Shown piece after piece: positions 34,240 to 46,382 of a stretch of DNA of 64,000 bases. The translations under genes were made by a program, and so were the position numbers. The DNA is from Massospora cicadina (lineage: Eukaryota; Entomophthoromycota; Entomophthoromycetes; Entomophthorales; Entomophthoraceae). The stretch spans positions 186,001 through 250,000 of the forward strand of contig JAKSZP010006605.1 in assembly GCA_022478985.1 (NCBI GenBank), read 5' to 3'. The notes under the pieces were generated by a model. That model was not told the origin of the DNA. It did no database searches and saw nothing but the letters and a program-made list of their open reading frames with translations. How positions within the stretch are numbered: the first letter of the stretch is position 1; every line of letters starts with the position of its first letter.

Positions 34240-34307
34240 TTTGTACCTATGGCCACTGATCTTCCCTCTCATCCCGCTGTTGTATGTTCTGGTGCTAGTA
34301 TTCTTGC
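34240..34307 (+). pseudogene. Element F protease fragment, cut by an LTR insertion
   Basis: The + strand reads PMATDLPSHPAVVCSGAS just before the insertion point. VVCSGAS matches the retropepsin loop (family: LVDSGAS) with the catalytic Asp replaced by Cys. The solo LTR at 34308 splits the domain immediately after this loop. Confidence 0.55.
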
Positions 34308-35560
34308 TGTCCAAAATTAGCATATAAAATTGAGACTGGCCTGCCAGTAGGGGGCGTGAGCACCCAGATGACAAACCAGAACTCCAAGGGCATTGCCATC
34401 TGAGTGACTTTATAAATAGGCAGGAGGGATGCAATTAGAGGATGATGGCTGGTGGCTGCCATAACCATCAACCTGACAAGCAGCCAAATAATTGCTCCTG
34501 AGGGCCCTGAGGATTCAGAAACTGGAGACTCAGCAGGTACAAAGGTGGGGCCATGATTTGCCATGGGGACACTAGGGATAGATTGGTTGGTAAGGTCCCA
34601 AAACCTCACTCAGCAGGGAGATAGGATCTGCAACATCATTAGCACATCTTTCCGCCAGACAGCACTGACAATTGTGGAGATCCATAATAGGTCACACACA
34701 TGATACCCCCATTTAATGAAGATGGGGAGCAGCGTGGTGAGCATGGGCCACTAGGGCCCAACTGTGATGCAACGTGAGAAACATGGTTTGGGGTTACTGA
34801 GGCAACAAATTCTAGAGAATTTATTAAAAGTATATTTTAGTTGGAAAAGGTAGTTTATTGTAAACTAAGGATAAAGAATTGACTGCCAACCATACCAGTG
34901 AGGGATGGTTGCCTTAAGGCCTTGGGGCCTGAGGGATAAAGGAAAATGTATAAATGAAGGCGTTATGAGCCTAACATATTTGGCGGAACAAAAGCTTGCA
35001 AATAGCTTGATGCCAGATTGCCCTTACGCTGGCCATATGACTTCCACTTGATTTTCAAAACTAAACTGTTCTTCCCACTGCAAATTTGCTTAGCTCAATG
35101 TCACTTTGTTTATCAGGTGACTGGAATCGCCCATGACCAGGGCATGGAGGCCCTGTCACACTGGGTATCATATGGATTTCCCACATTCAATATCAATGGG
35201 TTTAGTTCTTAAAATTACTGTGGTAACTGGTTCCCTCAGTTGCTTAAGGCTCTTCACCCCCTTGGTGGACCCCAACATTGGAGCTGGAGTGATGTGTTCA
35301 CCATTGCCCTTTGGCTGGTGTCTCCTTCCCACTGCAACCTCCGCAAACACTTACCCAATTCATTTAAGAAGATTGATCGTGGTCAAATATGATGGGGAGG
35401 GAGAATCACTCAAAGATAGGCCATAACTTACCGTTCATCCACCATATGGGTGAGGTTGCCCTGGGTAATGAAGGGGACAGCTGCCTTTTTTGGGTCCTTT
35501 ATTATGTGAAAAGGGAATGCCTTATAGTTGAGGCATAGGGGGCACTCCCCTGGACTTACA
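34308..35560. repeat. Solo LTR family E, copy 2 (inside element F)
   Basis: 1253 bp, opening TGTCCAAAA and closing GGACTTACA, flanked on both sides by the exact 5-bp duplication cttgc (34303-34307 and 35561-35565). Homologous to 23886-24999. A TATA-like tataaatagg lies at 34411. No internal domain of this family is present. Confidence 0.9.
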
Positions 35561-35856
35561 CTTGCCGTCAACTAAGATGCTTTGGGGGAACAGATGTATG
35601 TGAATCCATTGGTGTCACTGTCTTCTGCAGTACAAGTTGTGGACTTAGGGTTTTCTCAGGGGTTGAATCCACAGTTTCACCCTTAGAGGAGGGTCTGATG
35701 AATTCAACAGTAAATACCACTTTTCACCAGTTGTGTCCCGCATGTTTGCTAAGAAACAAGATCATTCTTACTTCATGTTATCAGTTCAAATCCAGTTGGG
35801 ATCCCATAGGGTATCCATCATACTCTCTGGGATACAGGTAAAGCTGAAAAACTTTT

Positions 35857-36556
35857 ATGGTCCTGAAGATTGCTCAGGATTTGAATCTAGATCTTGACGT
35901 AGGGTTCTCAGCTTTGAGTGCATCATCAGCATCAATGACTTGCTGCACGGTGAGAAACTCTGTAACATTCTTGGTGCATTTGATTGGTTTCTGTGATCAG
36001 TTCACTGCTGTTCCAGATTTATTATTCCTTGTTATCATTGAGGTTGGATGGTGGTGGCGGCAACAGGTTAGTGTTAACCTGGAGCCCAACCATTTGTCAT
36101 CTGAGAATCTGCATGTGTGTGACAAATTTCCACTTATCAATACCTTCTCCCCTGATGAAGTGGTAAGGTCATTTGTTTCAGCTCCTTTCTCCACACATTT
36201 GCTGTCAGATTTCCCTTCCATCTTGGTGCAGTACAAGGCCATTTTTGATATGGATAAGGCCAACCATCTTCTATCCCACTCCAAGTATGATATGGCCTTC
36301 TGCCTGAAATTATTCATAGTTAATATTAGTTGTCCTATGTACCCTTATAATGAGCATGAAGATAAGGCCCTAAGGTGTGTTTAAATAATACGATCACAAA
36401 AGAGTGGATGTTTAAGAAACCTCTCCTATCGCTTATCCCATAGATTTTTCTCATAAGTTTAATAGATGTTGCACCCTTGCGTGGACTATGGGCACTTAAA
36501 TAACATTAACATCACAATGCCTACCCCCTCCTCTTTTAAGCAGATGATCATCCAGG
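35857..36556 (+). pseudogene. Element F pol, linker and N-terminal RT, ending at element G
   Basis: The 175-codon frame 35857-36384 ends with LLSHSKYDMAFCLKLF ... MYPYNEHEDKALRCV. This matches the segment before RT in Tf1/sushi-type elements (family: LPPHRxYDxxIxL ... P-x-YxLSExExKALxxYI). Beyond its stop the RT fingers continue in broken frames: LRGLW (family: LRxCVDYRxL), then about 36505 LNNINITMPTPS (family: LNxxTIKNRYPLP). The sequence stops at 36556, where element G begins, and resumes at 46383 with about 15 codons missing. Confidence 0.8.
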
Positions 36557-37216
36557 TGATTGTGAAGACCTAGGTGTTTTTGAAGCTCAATCTCAAATGC
36601 TGTTGGACTATCGCAAAAGAACCAAAATTTAGAAAGTTGGGTGTCCAGAGCTGTAGTACCAGAAGATTGGACTTGTCTTTGGGATGGTCCGGGTCTTTGG
36701 ATGGGCTGGAGTGAGGCGATGGCGTAGCACTTCCACTTCTTCATGGTTTATCACTATGCACTATCCTGGGTTATGATACTTGATATTGTAACTGTGCAAA
36801 GAAAAATAGGGATACATTTGTCAAGGAGATATAGATAACTTTTATTATGTAAAACTTCCTATATATAAGATGAATATGGGCCTTATGATGGTAGGAGCTC
36901 CCAAGTCTCCTCCGTTCAGAATCCTTATTTATCATCCAGTATGAGGGCTATGTCATGATCTTTCTCTTGGATCAGCTTCAGGATTGCTAAACTCCCATTA
37001 TACTAGTACGTCCAGATGGTAACCGCTGGCGTTGAGATGGAGTCTCATCTTGTGATGATTCTCAATTCTCTTTTATTACTTCTTTCCCAGTCAGGGAAAA
37101 GGCTCATTAGTCCATAATCCATTTGATTCTGGAAGGCTTGAACCCATCAGAGGACAAACAACCAAATTTGTCAACATGATCCCAAGATGATTTAGGCCAT
37201 ACTGGAGTAAAAGCCA
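36557..37216 (-). repeat. Element G 3' LTR
   Basis: 660 bp, starting TGATTGTG and ending aaagcca on the + strand. Pairs with 42898-43084 plus 45848-46382. Confidence 0.8.
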
Positions 37217-37699
37217 TATTGCCCCCTCATAATCTTGTCATAGGGGGACATAAGGGCGCAGGAAGCTTGCATGTAGCAGTTGACTACCATACCTCAAACA
37301 ATGTCAGCAATTGAGTACTCAGAGCTAGCTTTATAGAGTACACATTAGGGTCCTAACCAGGTGTATCTAGCTTGTTAGGCTGACCACCATGGCTGTGGTG
37401 ATAGAACAGCATGAGGTCTCCAATGTGAAATAATGGGAGAGCGGGATCCTTGACATTTTATTGTGCAGTTTCCTTGGTTGTAGATGTGATGATCACTTAA
37501 ATTGACTAGTGCTTACAACATAATTTATAGCACTGGCTAGCGCTCTCATCATCAATTAAGCAGTAATGAGAGTAGCAGATTATAGCAAAGGCTGGACGCT
37601 GCTAGGCAGTTGAAGCTCCCTACCTTAAAGTGCATGAAGTTGGAACATTTTGATCACTTGGTTGTAACTGATCTGATAGGCTAGTAACGCAGATGGCAG

Positions 37700-38260
37700 G
37701 TAGGTGATTCCATATCATGGGATCTGTGGCAGCCATTTTACAGTGAATAGAGACCAGTGTGCCATTTTATCGCTTGACTTAACCATTTGTTGATGGGTTA
37801 TAAAGTTTACTAAAATTTTAGTTAGTATTATTTAGGGAAATTTATTATTGGACAACTCAAGTTGTGAAATGCAACCCATTGTCCAATAATAGAACTCTGG
37901 GGCACCCATATTGGGTGAAAATGGAGCAAACAAGAATAAAACAGTAGCCTTGGTGGTGGCGTAGGTTTAGAGATGGCCTCAACCAACTTGGTGAGACTGT
38001 CAATGGCTAGGATTATATAGTGATGGCCATGGAGGCCTGTGAACAGGGACCCTATAACATCCACTCTAATGATGCTAAACGGCATGGATGTGGCAACAAC
38101 TTCATGTTGGAAGTGGGGGTTTGTCCAATTCCAAGCTCTGCATGTCAAGCAAGTATCTAAAACTTCTTGAACAGTCTTAAGAATCCAGTCCCAGTTGCAA
38201 AAACTTCTTCAACCACTCATAGGCTTTAGTTGACTTTCCCATGACCTACTTGGGCATGTT
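37700..38260 (-). pseudogene. Element G integrase remnant
   Basis: The frame 37828-38148 reads IIRVDVIGSLFTGLHGHHYI followed by IDSLTKLVEAI, the first catalytic block of a Gypsy integrase with its Asp kept (family: VDxxGPLP...YIIVAIDxxTKxVEA). A plausible second block lies near 37850-37880 (IIGQWVAFHN for SDNGxxFxN, Asp lost). The third Glu is not legible. A zinc-finger-like stretch may lie above 38150. Confidence 0.72.
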
Positions 38261-38429
38261 TTTCAAGAATAACTTCAGTCTTTGAGGAGGGTCATAGATA
38301 GTAAACCACTTCCCATCAAACTTCATATAAAACATGTCATCTTGTATTCGAGTATTCTGAGTCATTGAGAGTAGCGCCTTCACCGTTTCCAGGGGCTCCA
38401 GTTCCCATCATTATAGCCATCCAATCAAG

Positions 38430-39640
38430 TTATACAAGCGGTCTTCTTCAGGTAATACAGCGAGGTTTGGCATCTGGGATAGCCCATTGGCAATTGATGA
38501 GTAATGCTCCCCCAAACCACTATTAAAAAGTCATAGCTTTATAATTGAAGGGCCCGCATGTCCAGTTAACCATTGGTATCTTTCAACTGATGGAGCCAAC
38601 TTAAAGAAGTGTGATTGGTGTTGAAGTGAAATGGTTACCATAGAAATAAGGCCAGAAGTGTTTGCCTGCAAGCTATACCGTTAGACATTTGTGTTCAGTG
38701 ACACCGTAGTTCCTTTTAGCTTTTGTTTAGGTTTTGCTGAAATAAGTTATGGGTCAGTCAAATATGTGCTCATCCAGATGGTCTAGGGTAGCCCTTACAG
38801 CTATGATGCTGGCATCCATAAACAACACAAAGAATCAGTTAAAGTTCAGGTGGATCAGCACAGGCTGATAAATGAGGATGGTTATAAGGAGATTGAAAGC
38901 CTAGTCCTTTTTAGGGCTCTATTTAAATGGTACATTCTTATAGAGAAAATGCACCAAGTGCTCAGTAAAGTCAGCAAACCGGGGTATGAATTGCCTTTAA
39001 TACTCTACCATACCTAAGAACACTTGGATGTCTTGAAGGCTTTGAGGCGGCTTCATGTTCTTTATGGCAGAGATCTTAACTGAAAGAGGCTAAATATTTA
39101 GTTTATTGACCTTGTGGCCTAGAAACTCCATTTTGGGTAGGAAGAAGGAGCATTTGGAGGGTTTAAGATTTAAGGAAGCTCCTTAAAGGCAGTCAAAACT
39201 TATGAAAAGATGATCCTTGTGGTCATTTTAAGTATTGGAAAAGATGGTGATATCATCAAGGTAGACTAGGACACAAGACATCTTTAGATCACCTAGGAGT
39301 CCATCCATAGCTCTCTGTAAGTTGGAAGGGGTGTTACAGAGCCTCTGAGGCATTTGGGTCGGTTCAAACAGCCATTGTTTTTAATAAAAGCACATGGATC
39401 AGTATTCAGGAGCCAACTCAACTGCTAGTAACCGCTGGAAAGATCCATTGCGGAAAAGTATTGGGTCCCTGCCAGGAGCTGGAGAGAATCATCCATCTTT
39501 GAGAGGAGGTAGATATCCTTTCATGATACAGAGTTAAGCATATTATTTTCCATGAAGACATGATGGCTCCCATCCTTTTTTGAAAAAGCAGGAGAAGATA
39601 TGCCCAAGGACATTGTGAGGGTACTAGAAACCATAAAGTC
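38430..39640 (-). pseudogene. Element G RT and RNase H remnant
   Basis: On the minus strand DDSLQLLAGTQYFSAMDLSS (about 39440-39500) is the palm motif region. The catalytic box reads LVYLDDITIFSNT near 39240-39270, so YLDD is intact. The RNase H end reads HTSLSWLHQLKDTNG near 38580-38620 (family: DHASLKWLHQLKDPNG). Stops and indels break every part, and the longest single frame is 74 codons in a neighbouring frame. Confidence 0.78.
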
Positions 39641-40187
39641 AAAAGCTCCTTGAGTTCAGTTGTGTCCTGAGCCTCTTCCTCCTTGCTTTTTCAGTAGGGG
39701 CGTGAGCAGATCAGTTGAGCATTCCCCATTTTCACACTATGCACAACCTCTCTTATCTTGCTGAAGTTGTATGTGGACATAGAGAATAGGTCATAATATT
39801 CTTCCCTGAGCTTATCAACTTTCTTCCTTTGTTCTGGGATAAGGTCTTCCCCAATAGAGGTGGCAACTGAGGCTACAGTGGGGGATTCTTAAAACCAAAG
39901 TCACAGAGGCTTCCAAATTCATGAACATCGCTAATGTCATTGATTGGTACTAACCGTAGGTAAACAATCAGCGCATTAGGACCAATGATTCAGGCCTTTA
40001 GAGTTAGATTAGACAGAAATACAAAAATTAAGGCAGCATAGGTGGATTCAAGGATACCTGGACGGGTCAAGTCTCCTTTATGAATGGATAATCAGCCCTG
40101 ATAATTTCTAGTAGATGTCCAGTTAATATATTTACATGAATCCTAGTATCCACTATAATCTGTGGACTTGGAGGAATTACCTTGGGT

Positions 40188-40500
40188 TCAGGTGAATAAA
40201 CATGCATACTCTACAACCCATCCACTATGAGAGGTGATGTTTTTACTTTTAAGCCTCAGAAGTGGTAATATAGTCAGCCAATCCAGTTTTTGGTCTCCAG
40301 TAAACATGTCTGTGCCTTCAAGCGTCCAAGTTGTCCTTGGATTTCTCAGATACCAAGGGTATGAAGGTGCCAAGCAAGGATAGGAGTCCTTCCGCATAGT
40401 GGACGATGGCACCATACTCTTGGAGAAATTATGTACCCAGCAATAAGTCATAATTAGGGTTGTCCAGAGATATAGCTGTAGCATTTAATGTAATTGCCAT
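40188..40500 (-). pseudogene. Element G protease region remnant
   Basis: One minus-strand frame reads ISLDNPNYDLLLGT followed by FLQEYGAIVHYAEG. It resembles the second half of a Gypsy protease (family: YDxLLGxDFLxxxGAxxDxxxxx). The DTGA loop itself is not legible. Confidence 0.55.
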
Positions 40501-41152
40501 AAACTTTAGGGGGAGTTGGTATAAGCTTTTATAGAGGGGTAATTGAGGGCTGGTGGTGCCATAATTAATGTAATGGCAGATCAGATACAATCCTTTTTCT
40601 TCATTAAATTAGAGAAAATTCCATTTACTGGAGAAATGCTATTTATTATGGTGAGCAAAAATTTTTATGAACTTTAATTGCAAAATAAGCGACCAAAATA
40701 TTGAGTTGGGGTGAAAAGGTGAGAAACATTGGCGACTCATCATAGAGTAGGCAGAATCAAGTGTTTGATATCTATAAGGTTTGACTCATGGTTCCAGGGT
40801 TATCCAATAGTGACATCAATGGGGCTTTAAGTCTTAATTAGAAACATAATGGGGAGGTTACATCTTGAAGTGCCTCTGCCTTCATTCTGACCTCTCTTTT
40901 CCTGACAGCTCACATTCTGCCTCTTCCACTCAACGTTTTTAGCACTCCTCCTTAGTGTGTTGGTGGCCTTTGAATAAAGAGCAGGTGGATTATTTTTATT
41001 CTTGACCTCCAGTGCAGGCACACTGGGTATAGTTAACATCCAATCCATGGAGGGGTACTTGTTCAGAATGGACAGATAAATCTCATTGAGTGCCTCTTTA
41101 ACGTCATGGATGCAAGCAAAGGTTTGCTTAAATCATACCTTATGCAGTTGAA

Positions 41153-41490
41153 CTATGGACCACGCCTCGAGTGCTTAAAGGATGGCAGTAATAGTGTCAT
41201 CCAAAGTGATTCTATTAGTAGTAAGTAGTGGCTGTGCACTAGCATAAAAACAACGTGAAAAGTCAGAGGGTTTTTCGCCTTTGTTGAGGAAATATAGCCA
41301 CAAAATCTTGTTTTGGCTTGAGAGGGTCTTATCAGAGCCAAATTCTTGCATGAGCGCGGTTTTGACTTGAGCCCATGTCTGATATTTCCAAAGGTGAGGG
41401 GCCATAATCTCCATAGCCTCCCCACATAGGCAAGATTGAATATGCTTAACATGTTGGTAATTGGTAGCTTCTTCCATTGCATTTTAAAAT
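41153..41490 (-). pseudogene. Element G gag, capsid-like part
   Basis: Overlapping 109- and 100-codon frames on the minus strand. The second contains GEAMEIMAPHLWKYQTWAQV and then LMQEFG and LNKGEKPSDFSRCFYA, the pattern of Gypsy gag (W..LK..L...F). It lies upstream (minus sense) of the protease and downstream of a collagen-like stretch. Confidence 0.65.
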
Positions 41491-42009
41491 GGCATTTAAA
41501 AAAAGCAATGCTTTATTGGCCTGGAATGAATAGTTACTTAAAGCTAGTTTAAAATCAATCCAACTGGCGCAGAGAGGGAATGAATTATAGCTGTCAATAA
41601 TATGGCTAGCCTCATTGGACTCTGACTTGGCACAAGTGCAGGGGGGCTTTCTATCAATATGTCATTAGATCTTTACAATTTTCCTGCAACTCATTCCAGC
41701 ACTTATTAAGCGCGCTGGCGCCAGCCTTCTGATTAATTCAAGACTTCAAGTCAAAGATTTTAGACTCCCTGAAACTAACATGAGCATTCAAATTCTTGAA
41801 CTTGTGTATCTAATCAAGGCATTTGGTAGTAAGTTTCATGAGCTCTCAAATATTCTTCAGATTCAAAGTTGAGAAGTCCTAAGGTAATAGCAGAGTTGAT
41901 TGGTTTCTATCAGGGTAAACTCCACACCTACAAGTGATATTTTCAATTTATTTTTGAAGATCCACTAAAATCTTGAGCATTTCGCCACGTTGGGGGTCCT
42001 CAAAAATTT

Positions 42010-42140
42010 TAGTTGGAGGTCAGGTGACCCAGGAGGCCCAAGGGGACCAGGGGGTTCCTGGGAGCCAGGTCGTCCTTCAGCCCTGTGGAGCCCTTCAGCC
42101 CTTTGAGACCTTCTGGACCTTCAGGCCCCTGAGTCCCTCA
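42010..42140 (-). other. Collagen-like G-X-Y coding stretch in element G gag region
   Basis: On the minus strand one frame reads GTQGPEGPEGLKGLKGSTG. After a one-base shift the next reads GRPGSQEPPGPLGPPGSP. Glycine falls on nearly every third residue in both. The stretch lies at the N-terminal side of the capsid-like frame. Confidence 0.7.
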
Positions 42141-43084
42141 ATTATTGTATCTCTTTAATGCTGGAGCTGTTGAGAAGGGCCTCTATGGGACTCAATCATT
42201 GAGTTAAATATAGATTTCACGGTTTGAGTTTGGCCAGCCACCTCTTAAGCAGCATTTTGGATATAATCATGTACCTCAGAGACTACACCCTAAAGTCGCT
42301 GAGTATGATGGATACCAATATACCCAGCATTCTTAATGTTAAGCAAGGTGATCTGTCCCCCAGCATCATTAATAAGGCGACAATTAAGTTGGATAGCTTC
42401 CTGATTGTTGCAAACATGTGGAAGTAGCTTCTAAAATAAGACCAGATTAAATTTAAAAACTTTATACTAATCCTAGCTGGCACAGTATTCCTTGATAATG
42501 TAAACCCAACACCTGGATTAGATGGTGAAGGGCAGGATGGACAAAATCCAAAGGTAGGGCTCCTCTCCACCAACTAAACTCATTAACAGCTAGGGCAGCC
42601 AAGTCATAGAGACTGCACATGTAGGAAGGGACAGCAGAAGCTTGCAATTGGCCAGAGTGGGTTTTTGTGGAGTATATCCCATCAAAATTGCTGTTAGATC
42701 ATATTAGCTAGGCTATTGTTTTGCAAGTACTGTCTAGGGTTGGTACAAAAAAGTTTAATTCAAAAAGGTGGCCCAAAATTCCAGACTTTCAGATTGAAGG
42801 AGTTGTACTTAAAGTGCGAAGTATTAACCCATTGAGTAATGCTTCTTACTTCATAGGTGAAAGGGATTCATTATTAATATTTTCTTCCATATCCCATTGT
42901 TGACGTTTTCACTGGTTACAGTTCAGGGTGTCCCTGTGGTGAGTACAAATTTTAGTTTTTTGCAAAAAAAATTTGAAAGTTAAGAAAGCTGGGTGCCCGT
43001 TTACCATCTAGTACAAAAAAAAAGAAAGCTGGGTGCCCGGAGCTGTAGTAACAGAAGCTGGGAATGTTCTTTGGGATGGGTTGG

Positions 43085-44324
43085 TGTTTTAAATTATACA
43101 TCCGCTACTTTAGGAACTCCATTAATGTTAGGTCAACAGTATAAAGACTTCTGGCTCTTGCTGTTTCGCCTTCATATCCACATTTCACTACATTTCTGAA
43201 GTGCAACTCCTTGATCCAACAGACCACCAACTTCTCCTTGGGATGATTAACCCCCTGGGAGGCACACAGCAAGACCTACACCTCTCCTGTATGATTCTCA
43301 GCTCTGTCTTCACCTCCTGATGTTTAACCATATATTCTAGCTCAGAGGTCCTCTCCTGCGACTTATCAAGCAATTATGGTTCAGCGCTCTTCTCACTACT
43401 TGGGATTAATCACCGTCAGTCCCTCGTTGTGTCCACTAACTGGGCAAGTCCCCGTGGGGCTTCCTTGTAGATACAGGTATTGTGGTTGGTAGCACCAACC
43501 ACCCCTAGGTGCATTCACAAAGAACCTAACCTTTGGTGATCTTCAATCCTATCTCTACAAGCCAAGCTAACCTTTGTCCACTTTGAATTTAATATAGGTA
43601 GGTGAAAGAAAGATCTTTCATTAAGAGGGATATTTAACTATTTATATTAGGCGTTTCCATGGCAATCCGCTGCCCATCTATTGACTTCATCGGCATTCAT
43701 TACTGGTATTCCATTTATAATAAGTAATTTAATTGGCAATTGTCCCTTCTATATTCATCATCATTGACTCCCAATATCATGTTGATCCATCCTCAGCATC
43801 AGTCGCAGGTCAATCTTATTTTAAATTCTTATTATAAAAATCATCAAACATCCTCAGCCTCAGTCACTGGTAATTCTATAATTCAATCAAAAGAATGTCT
43901 ATTGCACACTTAACTATCAAATCCTTCAGCACCAAAGCTAGTAATCTAATCATACTCGGCATAAGCCACTGGCTAATCTCAATAGTATATAATTGGATCA
44001 TCCTTGGCATCAGTTGTCAGTGATTCTGAACACCTCAACGTCAAACTCTTGATCTATAATTAAGAATAATAAATATGTTGATTGTCCTAAGCTCCAGTCA
44101 CCAGTAATTGAGATAGACTAATTGACTATTGGGGTTCATCCCAGATACTTTCCAGATCTGTCATGCCATTAAAGCAGCTCAACCCAAGAGAATGAGGAGC
44201 ACAAATAGGTCATTTATCATTAATTATATTATCAAACCCTGAAGATTAATTGGAAACTATGCCTAAAATTTAGAACCTATTTCTAGTAATTATGGGAGGA
44301 AACCATATGGTTAAAATCCCAACT
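43085..44324. repeat. Element H terminal repeat, copy 1
   Basis: Carries degenerate sub-repeats with a core like cctcagcatcagtcactggt near 43686, 43790, 43850, 43950, 43997 and 44085. Confidence 0.8.
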
Positions 44325-44617
44325 TATCCACCAACTTACCCAGATGGTATTCCTACAGCACAGCTCCTGCATCCTTGGAAGGCAGAAAAACAATGACGCG
44401 ATGGCTGGGAGGTTCTTGGCACTACCCCTCACCTCCAAGAGGCATCAGAAACTAGAAGGTCAGGGAAAAGGTTTCCGCTGCATTTGTTGATCACAGTTCC
44501 ATTACAAAAAATCAGCAGTCTCCCCTGAAAACACCAGTAGCTTGAGCCACCTCTTAGTAATACCTCCATTTAATTATACAGCACACTATCAGATTCACCT
44601 TTAGTGAGCACAATTGT

Positions 44618-45847
44618 TGCAAAATTTACATCTTCTACAATAGGAACTCCATTTGTGTTCCAGGACGACAGTATGAAGACTCATGATCCTTGTTGTTACG
44701 CGTTAATAAGACACATTTCACTGCAAGTCCAAAGTGCAACTCCCCAATCCAACTGACCACCAACTTCTCCTTGGGATGATTAACCACCATGGGAGACACA
44801 CATAAAGCCTTAAACCTCTCTTGGGTGATTTTGGCTCCGTCTTCTCTTGAGACTTAGCAAAAAATTCTGGCTCAGTGGCCTCTCCTAGGATTATCCAGCA
44901 ATTATGGTTCAGTGATCTCCTCATCCCCCTTAGTATTAATCCCCACCAGTTTCTCATTATGTCCACCAACTGGGCAAGTCCCCTTGGGGCTTCCTTGTAA
45001 ATACAGGCACTGGGTTGGTAGCACCAACCGCTTATAGATGCATTTACCCAACACCTAACCTTTGGGGATATTCAATCCTATCACAATCAGCAAAGCTAAC
45101 CTCTGTCCACTTTAAAAAATAATAAAAAGTAGGAGAAAGAAAGGTCTTTTATTAAGAGAAAGATTCAATTGTCTTTATTTAGGCATTTCCATGGCAATCC
45201 ACAGACCGCCTATCAACTTCATTGGTATTTATTTCTGGCACCCCATTCATCATCAGCACTCTCACTGGCAATTGTCCCTTCTTAATTCATCATTAAGCCT
45301 AATATTACGCCAATCCATCCTTGGCATCAGTCACTGGTCAATCCTATTGTAAATTCTTATTATAACTTCATCAAATATCCTCAGCCTAAGTTGCCGGTAA
45401 TCTTGACCTTCAATCAGGGAAGATCCTTTGCATGATTAACTATCAGATCCCTTGGTACCTAAGTTAGTAATCTGATCATACTCAGCATAAGTCGCCAGCT
45501 AATCTGAAAAAGTACATAATTTAGTTTTTAGCATCAGTCATCAGTTATCCTAAAAACTTTGGCATCAAACTCTCAATCTGTCAGATTGGTAATAATAAAT
45601 ATGTCAGTTATTCTTGGCTCCAGTATCCAGTAATTGTAAAAGACTAATTTACTATCAGGGATCATACCAATACTTTCCAGATCTGGCGGATCCTCTAAAC
45701 AGCCTTCCAACCATTTGAGGAGCACAAATTGGTCATTTGTCATTAATTATATTATTAAAAATAGGAGGTTAATTGGCAACCATGACTGCTAATTAAAACC
45801 CTATTTTTGGCAATTATAAAGGAATACATATGGTTAAAAACCCAACA
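44618..45847. repeat. Element H terminal repeat, copy 2
   Basis: Same order of sub-repeats as copy 1. Short frames here (such as 45830-46153) cross the element boundary and are not genes. Confidence 0.8.
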
Positions 45848-46382
45848 CTTAAATTTTTAGAATGGCTGAAGAGAGATGATTGTGTAACATTTTTTTATCT
45901 TCAGGATTTTATATTATGCACTATCTTGGGTTATGATACTTGTTATTGTAACTATCTAAAGAAAAATATAGATAAATTTGTTAAGGAGATAAATGATTAC
46001 CTTTATTATGTAAAGCTTTCATTATTTATAAAAAAAGAGCAGGGGATTTATTATGGTAGGGGTTCTCAAGTCTCCTCTGTTCAGGATCCTTACTTCTCAT
46101 CCAGTACGATGTCAAGCCATAATCTTCTTTTAGATTGGCTTCAGGATAGATGACCTCCCACTGTACTAGTTCTTAAGATGGTAACCACTGGCTCTGGGAT
46201 GAAGTCTCATCTTATGAAAATTCCCAATTTTCTTTTATTACTTATTGACCAGTTAGGGGAAAAGTCTCATTAGCCAATGATTCATTCAATTTTGGAATTC
46301 TCAAACTCATCAAAGGATGTTTGACTGGTTTTTCAGCAAATCATGAGATGATTTGGGTCATACTGGGGTATGAATGCTGACA

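Larger units (their letters stand above)
43085..45847. mobile_element. Element H: compact LTR-pair element (TRIM-like) without coding capacity
   Basis: Two direct copies of 1240 and 1230 bp (43085-44324 and 44618-45847) flank only 293 bp. They share, for example, gggcaagtccc(c/t)(g/t)tggggct, tttccatggcaatcc and gaggagcacaaat. The right ends read CCCAAC(T/A). The interior has no frame of note. It looks like a terminal-repeat retrotransposon with a minimal interior, although long for a TRIM. The flanks gttgg and cttaa do not match, so target duplication is unproven. Confidence 0.78.
36557..46382 (-). mobile_element. Element G: Ty3/Gypsy inserted into the RT region of element F
   Basis: LTRs at 36557-37216 and 42898-46382 (the latter split by element H). 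Shared sequence includes gcactatc(c/t)tgggttatgat, aagtctcct(c/t)(c/t)gttcag and gatgatttaggccatactgg/gatgatttgggtcatactgg. On the minus strand the order is gag, protease, RT, RNase H, integrase. The polypurine stretch TTATGAGGGGGCAATA precedes the LTR at 37216. The flanks ccagg and tatgc do not match; a few RT codons of the host are lost at the junction, so the duplication was probably deleted. Every domain is crossed by stops. Confidence 0.88.
42898..46382 (-). repeat. Element G 5' LTR, split by element H
   Basis: Left part 42898-43084, right part 45848-46382, about 720 bp in all. The phrase aagaaagctgggtgcccg is tandemly doubled in the left part (about 42977 and 43023), which the other LTR lacks. 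Confidence 0.78.

Noticed and set aside
34308..35560. DNA transposon with 9-bp duplication (cttgctgtc / cttgccgtc)
   Set aside because: An exact 5-bp duplication with TG...CA ends explains the site better, and no terminal inverted repeat exists.
35857..36384. 175-codon frame as a host gene
   Set aside because: Its C-terminal part matches the pre-RT linker of Gypsy pol and it lies between the LTRs of element F.
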